From positions 62,001 to 126,000 of the forward strand of contig CAVRXS010000007.1 in the NCBI GenBank assembly GCA_963725275.1: a DNA stretch of 64,000 nucleotides, read 5' to 3'. The notes under the pieces are model-generated. The model saw only the letters and a program-made list of their open reading frames with translations, was not told the DNA's origin and did no database searches. Source of the DNA: Bog-756 sp963725275 (lineage in GTDB: Bacteria > Actinomycetota > Acidimicrobiia > Acidimicrobiales > RAAP-2). This document shows, piece by piece, positions 1-7,062 of this stretch (the first letter of the stretch is position 1; each line of letters starts with the position of its first letter). A program made the translations under genes and the position numbers.

Positions 1-833
1 GCAGCCGGGATCCTCGCGGGATCGTCGACGATCTCCTGGCGCTGCTCGGGGTGCTGGGCGAGGTAGCCGAAGATGCAGTCGAGCGAGGAGGTGACGGTGT
101 CCAGACCGGCGATGAGGAACAGGAAGCAGATGTCCAGGATGTCTTCGCGGGTCAGCTTCTCGCCGTCGACGGTGGCGTCGAGGAAGCGGCTCAGCAGGTC
201 GTCCTGGCGCTCGATCTCCCGCTGGTCGAGCACCTTGTTGAAGTAGTCGTAGATCGAGTCCGCCGTCTGTTTCTGGTAGGCCTTGGTGTCCTCGGCGCCG
301 TACTTGCTGCCGATGACGATGTGGGGCCGGATGATCCCGTCCTTCATGGTGAGGAAGGTCGGGAGCTCGTCGACCGGAAGACCGAGGAGGCCGAGGAAGA
401 CCTTGGTCGGGAAGAGGGTCGAGAACTCCTTGGCGAAATCGACCTGGCCCCGGTCGATGAACCGGTCGATGAGCTCGTTGATCGCCACGACGAGCGAGTC
501 CTCGAGCACCGCGACCTCCCGGGGGGCGAAGATGGGGTCGAGCAGCTTTCGGAACTTCTTGTGCTCGGGCGGGTCGATCTGGAGGGGGATCAGGGGCCGC
601 ACGTTCATCAGGTTCACGGCGTCGAAGTTCGACGAGAAGATCTCTGGGTGGCGCAGGACCTCGTCGACGTCGACCTTACGGCTGATCACGACCCCGGTGT
701 CCACCGGCATGACTGGCATGTCGTCCCGGAGCATCTTGAACATGGGCTGCGGATGGGCTGCCATCTCGGGATCCATGGCAGCGAACGGATCGACCTCTTC
801 CGTTGACTCGGCTGCTTGCTGTTGATCGCTCAT
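1..833 (-). CDS. Cytochrome P450, C-terminus cut by window edge
   Basis: Haem-thiolate monooxygenase; the substrate is unknown. The ATG at 833 follows a GGAGGAG ribosome site, and the protein opens MSDQQQAAESTEEVDPF. About 277 codons are present. They cover the N-terminal half and the I-helix, where the oxygen-activating motif A-G-L-D-T sits at about residues 242-246 (Asp245). The ExxR and Cys haem-ligand motifs should lie beyond base 1, so activity cannot be judged here. The helix-C region (IDPPEHKKFRKLLDPIF) is typical of soluble bacterial class I P450s, which need a ferredoxin and reductase. The small ferredoxin at 6742 is a possible partner. A 187-base gap separates it from the kinase gene behind it on the same strand, so it probably has its own promoter. 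Confidence 0.93.
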   Translation of the reverse strand, partial: MSDQQQAAESTEEVDPFAAMDPEMAAHPQPMFKMLRDDMPVMPVDTGVVISRKVDVDEVLRHPEIFSSNFDAVNLMNVRPLIPLQIDPPEHKKFRKLLDPIFAPREVAVLEDSLVVAINELIDRFIDRGQVDFAKEFSTLFPTKVFLGLLGLPVDELPTFLTMKDGIIRPHIVIGSKYGAEDTKAYQKQTADSIYDYFNKVLDQREIERQDDLLSRFLDATVDGEKLTREDILDICFLFLIAGLDTVTSSLDCIFGYLAQHPEQRQEIVDDPARIPA

Positions 834-1020
834 GCTGCTCCTCCGGGAGTGACGAAACCATTGTCATATTGGCACAGACGCCGTTCCCACCACGACTGGA
901 TGCTCATAACCGGTGCGGAGCGGCCGGCTACCGGCGGCTGTCGGGGGGGGACCGCAACCCAAGGTGTCAACGGGGTCCGAAACCCAGGGTCCCGCTCCGG
1001 TCCGGTCAGGGAGATCGAGA

Positions 1021-2043
1021 TCAGACGAGCCGGCTCCGGAGCAGGTCCAGGATCGGGTTGTCGTCGATAGGCAGCAGGGGCGCCGCTCCCGCTTCCTTCC
1101 GGAGATAGCCGAGACGGGTCATGATCGCCGCACTCCTGAGCATGGCGAGGGTCTCGTACCAGGCGAGGTGCCGGACCGGCCGGCCGCTCAGCGCTTCGAA
1201 GAGCGCCACCGTGCCCTCCCGGTCGGGGAATCCCTCGGTACGACGTCCGAACAGGTGGGCTGCGGTGAGGTCGAGGCTGGTGAACCAGGCCAGGTCGTGC
1301 TCGGGAGCACCGACCGACGTCATGTCCCAGTCGAGCACCGCCCGGATCGCGAGGTCGTCCCCGAGCACCGCGTTTCCGAGGCGCACGTCCCCCCAGAGCA
1401 GCACCGGCGGTGGCTCGTCGGCGGGTCGATGCGCACGGCACCACCGGAGCGCGTCCACGAGCACGGCGACCGGAACGCCCCCGCTCGACCACTCGAGGTA
1501 CGTCTCCCAGTGCACGAGCTCGGCGGCGTTGTCTCGCCGGGGGATGGCCGAGCGGTCCGGGACGACGGCCCGGTGGATCCGGGCGACCGCGGTCAAAAAG
1601 GCGCGGTGGACCTCGCTCCGGCGCCCGGCGTCGAGGGCGGTCAGCCAGCTGTCGAGGTGGGCGACCTCGCCGATGATGTGCCCTGCGACCATTGGCATCG
1701 AGACGAAGGGCGCGCCCAGCCAGGTGGCGTCGGCCTCGAGCACCGGGGTGGCGACCGGGACACCGACCGCCGCCGCGGCGAGCTGCGCCTCGACCTGGGC
1801 ACCGAGGTCGTAGTCCGGGAACGTGCCGCTCCCCTCGGGCGCCATCCGCACCACGAATTCCCGCTCGACTGCTCGGCCGCTCTCGGTCCAGGCTGCGTCG
1901 ACGATGAGGGTCTGGCTCGAGTAGCCGACCGACGGCCTGTGGAGGCCGCGCACCTCGGCCCTCTCGTGACCATGGCGCTCGACGAGCCAACGCGCCAGCG
2001 CCGCGGCCAGCGCCGCGTCGTCCCGCGTGGTGGGTTCGGTCAC
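1021..2043 (-). CDS. APH-family phosphotransferase
   Basis: Protein of the aminoglycoside phosphotransferase/choline kinase fold. The Brenner-type loop is present as W-G-D-V-R-L-G-N (Asp about 219, Asn about 224), followed by the metal-binding segment LDWDMTSVGAPEHDLAW (Asp about 238). The loop histidine usual before G-D is replaced by Trp. Members of this subgroup, like the N-terminal domain of human ACAD11, commonly sit beside acyl-CoA dehydrogenases and ligases and are thought to phosphorylate hydroxyacyl substrates rather than antibiotics. The adjacent ligase supports that reading. I chose the GTG at 2043 because GGAGGG lies six bases upstream. ATG codons at 2049 and 2106 are also in frame but are badly spaced from that site. 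The product is 340 aa. Substrate is inferred, not shown. Confidence 0.85.
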   Translation of the reverse strand: MTEPTTRDDAALAAALARWLVERHGHERAEVRGLHRPSVGYSSQTLIVDAAWTESGRAVEREFVVRMAPEGSGTFPDYDLGAQVEAQLAAAAVGVPVATPVLEADATWLGAPFVSMPMVAGHIIGEVAHLDSWLTALDAGRRSEVHRAFLTAVARIHRAVVPDRSAIPRRDNAAELVHWETYLEWSSGGVPVAVLVDALRWCRAHRPADEPPPVLLWGDVRLGNAVLGDDLAIRAVLDWDMTSVGAPEHDLAWFTSLDLTAAHLFGRRTEGFPDREGTVALFEALSGRPVRHLAWYETLAMLRSAAIMTRLGYLRKEAGAAPLLPIDDNPILDLLRSRLV

Positions 2044-2274
2044 AGGCATCCCTCCGGTCGTCGGCGTCCCGACCGCCGTCGGCGGTTCCCCTCGGTGGGC
2101 CGGCATCGGAACGATAGGCGTCCCTCCGGCAGGGCGCTGACGCCGACCGGCCGCGGGCCGCGGCTGTCCCGATCAGTAACCCCATAGAGTGGCCCCGGCC
2201 CGGACGCGGGGCATGAGGAAGGAGCGAGCGGGTGAGGACGACCGGTCCGGAGGGTGGTGCACGGTGAGCGGACG

Positions 2275-3822
2275 GTGAAGTTCCGCGCCACCTACCGTCA
2301 GCCCGACGCCGCCCGCTACCGGGCCAGCGGGGGAGCCTGGGACGTACCCACGCTGGACCGGTTGCTGTCCTCTGCGCGGCGACCCGATGCCATCGCCGTC
2401 GTGGACGGGGGGATCACCATCGACGCCCGCACCTTCGACCGCCTGGCCGACTCGGTGGCTGCCGGACTGCGGGCCAGAGGTGTCCGACGCGGCGACGTCG
2501 TCTCCTGGCAGCTCCCGAACTGGTGGGAGGCGCTGGTCCTGTTCCACGCCTGCTGGCGGAGCGGCGCGGTGGCCGCTCCCGTCCACCACCAGGTCGGCGC
2601 GACCGAGGTCGCCCGCATGCAGGCCGACCTGCAACCGACCGTGACCCTGTCCGGCGGCGACCTTCCCCTCGCCGCGCTGGGAGACGCCATCGGTGTGCGC
2701 ACCGGCGACCCCCGGTTCGAGGAGCTGCTCGAGGCCGCACCGGTCGCCGCCACCCGTCCGCGTGGCTCGGACGTGGCCGTCGTGCTCTTCACGTCGGGGT
2801 CGACGGGCTACCCGAAGGCGGTCTTCCACACCCACCGGGGGCTCGCCTACAAGGGCCACGTGATGGCCAGCGCCCACGGCCTCACCTCCGACGACGTGGC
2901 CCTGATGCCCTCCCCGCTGGCCCACGTGTCCGGTCTCCTCAACTCGGTGCTGGTGCCCGGCGCCACGGCCATGACGGTCGTGCTCATGGAGAAGTGGGAT
3001 GCCGAGCGCGGCGTGCGCCTCGCCGCGGAGCACCGGGCCAGCTACATGATCGGACCACCGACCCTCTTCCTCGGGATGCTGGATGTCCCGGGCTGCCGGG
3101 ACCGGGTCACCACCATGCGGGTGATCTCGTGTGGGTCGACCGGGGTGACCCCCGAGTTCATCGACGTGGCCCGCGAGGGATTCGGTGCGATGGTCAAGCG
3201 CACCTACGGGTCGACCGAGGCGCCGACCGTGACCACCACCTGCTGGGACGACCCTCCGGAGATGGCCCACGACACCGACGGGCACGCGGTGGGTGACGCC
3301 GAGATCCGGGTGGCCGAGCCGCGATCTGTCCGCCCGGTCCCCTCCGGCGAGCGGGGGGAGGTCCTGGTGCGGGGTCCCGAGCTGTTCGTGGGCTACGGCG
3401 ACGCCGCGCAGACCGCGGAGGCGGTGCGTCGCGGGTGGTTCGCGACCGGGGATCTCGGGACGCTGAGCCCCGACGGGTGGCTGACCATTGTCGGCCGGCT
3501 CAAGGAGTTGATCATCCGGGGTGGGGAGAACATCGCCTCAGCCGAGGTCGAGCGGGTCCTCGAGCTCCACCCGGGCGTCCGCCAGGCGGTCGTGGTCGGG
3601 ATACCGGACGAGCGGTTGGGCGAGCGGGTGGTCGCCTTCGTGGTGGGGGACCGCGCCATCGACGTCGCCGAGTGCCGCCGCTGGTTCGCCGACCGGGAGG
3701 TCGCCCGGTTCAAGACGCCCGAGCACGTGGTCCACCTCGAGGAGATCCCGGTGCTCGGGGTCGGGAAGCCCGACCGGACGGCCCTCCGCGAGCGTGCCGC
3801 AACGCTGTCCGCAGCAGGGTGA
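2275..3822 (+). CDS. AMP-dependent acyl-CoA synthetase/ligase
   Basis: Class I adenylate-forming enzyme that should activate a carboxylic acid to its acyl-CoA through an acyl-AMP. The P-loop A3 motif FTSGSTGYPKAV, the A5 motif YGSTEAPT, the A7 region GWFATGDLG and the hinge/A8 region GRLKELIIRGGENI are all present. The conserved C-terminal lysine lies in GVGKPDR. At 515 aa it has normal family length. The start is uncertain. GTG at 2275 follows a GGTGAG element and gives MKFRATYRQPD, while GTG at 2254 would add seven residues. The gene is divergent from the APH-type kinase across about 230 bases that contain a TAGAGT hexamer at 2185. Acid specificity cannot be read from sequence. Confidence 0.92.
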   Translation: MKFRATYRQPDAARYRASGGAWDVPTLDRLLSSARRPDAIAVVDGGITIDARTFDRLADSVAAGLRARGVRRGDVVSWQLPNWWEALVLFHACWRSGAVAAPVHHQVGATEVARMQADLQPTVTLSGGDLPLAALGDAIGVRTGDPRFEELLEAAPVAATRPRGSDVAVVLFTSGSTGYPKAVFHTHRGLAYKGHVMASAHGLTSDDVALMPSPLAHVSGLLNSVLVPGATAMTVVLMEKWDAERGVRLAAEHRASYMIGPPTLFLGMLDVPGCRDRVTTMRVISCGSTGVTPEFIDVAREGFGAMVKRTYGSTEAPTVTTTCWDDPPEMAHDTDGHAVGDAEIRVAEPRSVRPVPSGERGEVLVRGPELFVGYGDAAQTAEAVRRGWFATGDLGTLSPDGWLTIVGRLKELIIRGGENIASAEVERVLELHPGVRQAVVVGIPDERLGERVVAFVVGDRAIDVAECRRWFADREVARFKTPEHVVHLEEIPVLGVGKPDRTALRERAATLSAAG

Positions 3823-3846
3823 GCCGCGGTCACTGCGCCGGAGGAC

Positions 3847-4662
3847 TCAGCGCAGCCGCCAGTCGATGCGCTTGCCCGAGGTGAACCGCGCCTGCCCCTC
3901 CTCCAGGGTTGCGCGGTCGGTGCCCACGTTGGTCACCAGGAAGGCGTGGTCGAGCGCCTGCCGGCGTGAGAGCTCCAGTCCCATCCAGAGGGCCCGGAGG
4001 GTTCCCTGAACAGCCAGTGCCGGTTGGTCGGCGATGGACTGGGCCGCCCAGCGCGCGCGATCCGCGAGGTCGCCCGCCGGTACCACCTCGGAGACCAGAC
4101 CCACCGCATGGGCGCGGCCGGCCGACATGCGCTCGTACGCACCGAGCAGCGAGAGCCGCACCACCTCCTGGAACGGCATCTTGTGGAGCAGGTGGATCGG
4201 TTCGAACGCGGCGGGCATGCCGTAGGTCACGTGCGGGTCGAAGAAGGTCGCGTGCTCGGCGGCGATGATGAAGTCGACCTCGCCGAGGATGTAGAAGGCC
4301 CCACCACAGGCCATCCCGTTGACCGCGGCGACCACCGGCTTCCAGAGCTCGTTCGACTTCGGGCAGACGCTCTTCCCGGGGTCGTCGAAGTCCCACGGCG
4401 TGTTGTAGCCGGGGAGCGCCCCCGGTGGGAGGTCGTCGAACGAGCCCACACCGGCCCGGTCGAGGCCCGTGCAGAATGCCTTGTCCCCGGCACCGGTGAG
4501 CACCACGCACCGGACGTCGTCGTTCGACCGGAGCATCAGCCAGAGCTCACGCAGCTCCCGTTGCATGGTGACGTCGAACACGTTGAGGGCGTCCGGGCGG
4601 TTGAGAGTGACCCACGCCACGCCGTCGGTCTCGTCGTAGAGGAGGGTCTCGAGGTCGGCCAT
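3847..4662 (-). CDS. Enoyl-CoA hydratase/isomerase (crotonase family)
   Basis: Crotonase-fold protein of 271 aa, the usual length. The two oxyanion-hole peptides are visible: DKAFCTGLD near residue 70 and AVNGMACGGAFYIL near residue 115, followed by the AAEHATFFDPHVTYGM segment. Family members hydrate or isomerise enoyl-CoA esters in beta-oxidation and related ring-cleavage routes. The catalytic glutamates of classical hydratases are not obvious, so isomerase, hydrolase or another crotonase activity is equally possible. The ATG at 4662 begins MADLETLLYDE, and an apparent longer reading frame upstream is the antisense shadow of the amine oxidase. The gene lies 41 bases downstream of the amine oxidase on the same strand and is convergent with the acyl-CoA ligase. 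Confidence 0.9.
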   Translation of the reverse strand: MADLETLLYDETDGVAWVTLNRPDALNVFDVTMQRELRELWLMLRSNDDVRCVVLTGAGDKAFCTGLDRAGVGSFDDLPPGALPGYNTPWDFDDPGKSVCPKSNELWKPVVAAVNGMACGGAFYILGEVDFIIAAEHATFFDPHVTYGMPAAFEPIHLLHKMPFQEVVRLSLLGAYERMSAGRAHAVGLVSEVVPAGDLADRARWAAQSIADQPALAVQGTLRALWMGLELSRRQALDHAFLVTNVGTDRATLEEGQARFTSGKRIDWRLR

Positions 4663-4703
4663 GGCAGGCCATGGTATCGGTGACGGTGCCGGACAACGGC
4701 GGC

Positions 4704-6611
4704 TCAGCTGCAGTGTGCGTCGGGCGGGGCCACGTCCAGGCTCGGGTTGCGGTCGAAGAAGCCCGTGGCCACCAGCTGGAAGCCGCAGTACTCGACCGGC
4801 ATGACCGGCCAGTCCTCGGGACGGGGACCGTGGGTGACCCCGAAGGTGTGCCAGGCCACGATCTCGGTATCGAGGAGCGAACGGTCCGCCGCGGTCCAGA
4901 GCGGCAGCCCGTCCCCGCCGGGGTGCTGGTTGGGGTAGTTGCCGGCGGCACGGTGCTCGCCGGCGGCGAACGGGGTCACCCACAGGTTGTGGCGGGCGAA
5001 CCCGGCGCGCTTGCCGACGCTCGAGTCGGGCTGCGCGAGCAGGGTCGGGGTGGATCCCGGGACCAGCTTGTAGGCGACGGGCCGGCCGAGGCCGTTGTGC
5101 CTGGCCGGGTTCACGAAGCGCCAGTGCCGGCTTCCGGCCGGGTCGACTTCCCGCGTCGCCTGCAACTCGGACTCCAGCCGGGTGACCCGCTGGCGGATCG
5201 CGTTGCCCATCGGGTTGTCGGGTCCGGTGGGCACCGGCTCGAAGGAGACCTCGTGGACCTCGTTGACCGGGCCGTCCACGGCGAGGTCGAGCCGGGCGCA
5301 GAAGAGGTGCTGGTGGAACGGGGCCGCGAGCCCCGGTGCGATCACCGATCCCCAGCGTGGGTCCTCGCCCTCGGCGAGGGCCTGGGTCGACATGATCCCG
5401 GTGAGCTTGACCTCGAGCTGGATGGTGCCGTCGAGGTAGAAGTACCAGTAGAACCCGTATTCGTAGTTGCCCACCGTGGCGATGAAGGACACCACCAGAC
5501 GTCGCGAGCGGCGGACCTCGACGTGGCCGGTGTTCATGTCGTTGTGCTTCCAGAGGATGCCGTAGTCCTCCTCGTGGATGCAGATCGCGTTCTCGACGAC
5601 GTGCGGCTTGCCGTGCTCGCTGCAGAGGGTGGCGTCGAGGTAGGTGATCTCCCCGAGGCAGTCGCAATTCCGGGTCAGCGAGTTGGCCATCCGGCCGAGT
5701 CCCCACTCACCGACGTCGAAGGCGTTCTTCCAGCCGTGCATCTGCCCCGGGTCGCCGTAGGGGACGACCATCTCGCTGATCGCAACGCGGTGGAGGATGG
5801 GCCGGACAACGTCGCCGTCCTCGTAGCCGACGGTGTGGAGCACCAGGCCCTCGAGGGGATCCATCGAGAGGCGCATCGACCACCGTTGCCAGCGGAGGAA
5901 GTTCCCCTCCAGGGTGTAGCTGACCCCGTCGGGCTGCACGATGTCGAGCGGACGGAGGTCGGTGCGGGAAGGACCGTTGTCGCCCGGGCGGTAGGTACCG
6001 CGCCCCGGGGGTAGGGGCACCACCCCGAGGTCGAGCACCTCGAGGACCTCGCCCCGGGCGGCGTCGACGGTGGCCACCACCCCCTCGACGGGACGCGCAT
6101 AGCCGTTGTGCTCGGGCTCCTCCCGGTAGTAGGAGATGCAGCGGGCGATCCGGCGTCCCTCCTCGGCCGGGTTGCCGAAGTTGCCGGTCGGCCAGGGGTC
6201 GATCTGCACCTTCTCGAAGTCGGTGATGCCGCGCCGCCGCATGGCATCCTGCCAGTCGGCGTCCTCCTTGAGGGCGATGATCGCCTTGAGCGAGTCGTCG
6301 AAGAGCAACGCCGGTCGGACACCCTCTTGCTCGACCCACTGGACGATGCGACCGTTGGGCAGGTCGACGAGCGCCTCGATCACCGTGGCTCCCGGTCCGG
6401 GGACGATGACCAGGCGCACCCGCCGCTCGACCGGATCGCCCGGCCGGTGGTCGGCGACGACCCGGCGGGTGGGCTCGTCCAGGGTCACCATCGAGAACAG
6501 GGCGCCCTCTGCGACCTTGCCGCTCTCGCGGACGGCAGCCACCGCGGCACTGATCTCGTCGGCGTGCAGTGCGTCAAGGGGATGGATGGCGGTGGGCGCC
6601 GTCGCAACCAT
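4704..6611 (-). CDS. Copper-containing primary-amine oxidase
   Basis: Oxidises primary amines to aldehydes with release of ammonia and hydrogen peroxide, using copper and the self-made cofactor topaquinone. The 635 aa length matches the Arthrobacter globiformis enzyme. The cofactor tyrosine is Tyr383 in G-N-Y-E-Y. The catalytic-base aspartate is Asp299 in NAFDVGEWG. Copper ligands are His433 and His435 in FHQHLF and His594 in GVTHGPRPEDW. The residue at the gate-tyrosine position of the Arthrobacter enzyme appears to be Ala297, which could widen substrate entry. The start ATG at 6611 has GGAGGA nine bases upstream. There is no signal peptide, so it is cytoplasmic, or exported as a folded protein by an unseen route. 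The aldehyde product could feed the neighbouring acyl-CoA enzymes. Confidence 0.96.
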   Translation of the reverse strand: MVATAPTAIHPLDALHADEISAAVAAVRESGKVAEGALFSMVTLDEPTRRVVADHRPGDPVERRVRLVIVPGPGATVIEALVDLPNGRIVQWVEQEGVRPALLFDDSLKAIIALKEDADWQDAMRRRGITDFEKVQIDPWPTGNFGNPAEEGRRIARCISYYREEPEHNGYARPVEGVVATVDAARGEVLEVLDLGVVPLPPGRGTYRPGDNGPSRTDLRPLDIVQPDGVSYTLEGNFLRWQRWSMRLSMDPLEGLVLHTVGYEDGDVVRPILHRVAISEMVVPYGDPGQMHGWKNAFDVGEWGLGRMANSLTRNCDCLGEITYLDATLCSEHGKPHVVENAICIHEEDYGILWKHNDMNTGHVEVRRSRRLVVSFIATVGNYEYGFYWYFYLDGTIQLEVKLTGIMSTQALAEGEDPRWGSVIAPGLAAPFHQHLFCARLDLAVDGPVNEVHEVSFEPVPTGPDNPMGNAIRQRVTRLESELQATREVDPAGSRHWRFVNPARHNGLGRPVAYKLVPGSTPTLLAQPDSSVGKRAGFARHNLWVTPFAAGEHRAAGNYPNQHPGGDGLPLWTAADRSLLDTEIVAWHTFGVTHGPRPEDWPVMPVEYCGFQLVATGFFDRNPSLDVAPPDAHCS

Positions 6612-6728
6612 GGGTGTCGTTCCTCCGATGGCGGGATCCGTGACGGGTCGCGCCCGGAGCGGTCGTCCGGGTCGCTCCACCGACACGGCGCAGGATACTC
6701 CGAAGCGTGCGGGCGGGCCGACCGGGGA

Positions 6729-6734
6729 TAGTGT
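6729..6734 (+). promoter_or_regulatory. Candidate -10 element for a leaderless ferredoxin transcript
   Basis: TAGTGT fits the actinobacterial TAnnnT -10 pattern and ends seven bases before the ATG of the ferredoxin, so transcription would begin at or next to the start codon. There is no convincing ribosome-binding site in the gap. No -35 hexamer is apparent. The same geometry recurs upstream of other genes in this window. Confidence 0.3.
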
Positions 6735-6741
6735 CCCCGGC

Positions 6742-7062
6742 ATGACAGAGGCGTCCGGGACGAGCGGGGCCGGCGGGGCTGGTGACCCGGTGATCCGGGT
6801 CACAGTGGACCGCGAGCGCTGCATGGGCTCGGGGAACTGCCTGTTCTGGGCGCCGGGAACCTTCGACCTCGACGACGACGGTGTGGCGATCGTGATCGAC
6901 CCTGCCGGCGACGAGGCGGACCGGATCACGGTGGCCGTCGAGGGGTGCCCGACCCGGGCCATCACGTTCGCCGCGCGGGGAGTGACCGGCAGGCGACGAG
7001 CCTGGCGGCTGACAAGGAAGACGAGCAGGAGGAGGAACGGTGCCGATCGCACTGTCCGATGA
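6742..7062 (+). CDS. Small single-cluster ferredoxin
   Basis: Electron carrier of 106 aa with the three-cysteine pattern C-M-G-S-G-N-C followed later by E-G-C-P-T-R-A-I. This is typical of actinobacterial ferredoxins holding one [3Fe-4S] or [4Fe-4S] cluster and serving cytochrome P450s. The intervening APGTFDLDDDGVAIV segment is also characteristic. After the family's usual end there is an unusual basic tail rich in Arg that overlaps the first 23 bases of the next gene. The ATG at 6742 is divergent from the amine oxidase. Partners in this window could be the P450s at 1-833 or 34540. It might instead feed a flavoenzyme. The pairing is inferred. Confidence 0.88.
   Translation: MTEASGTSGAGGAGDPVIRVTVDRERCMGSGNCLFWAPGTFDLDDDGVAIVIDPAGDEADRITVAVEGCPTRAITFAARGVTGRRRAWRLTRKTSRRRNGADRTVR

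Noticed and set aside
35..833. Plus-strand frames at 51-806 and 283-825
   Set aside because: Antisense to a P450 with intact I-helix and ribosome site on the minus strand.
830..2185. Long 451-codon frame in the other minus frame over the APH-type kinase
   Set aside because: Arg/Gly/Pro-rich low-complexity translation with no domain; a GC-driven shadow of the real gene.
2213..2278. 21-codon ORF (MRKERAGEDDRSG...) overlapping the acyl-CoA ligase start
   Set aside because: Its stop overlaps the GTG at 2275, but there is no composition or motif support; kept only as a remark on the start choice.
3831..3858. CTGCGC/GCGCAG stem near two convergent stops
   Set aside because: Only six base pairs with a long loop, and it runs into the crotonase stop; too weak for a terminator call.
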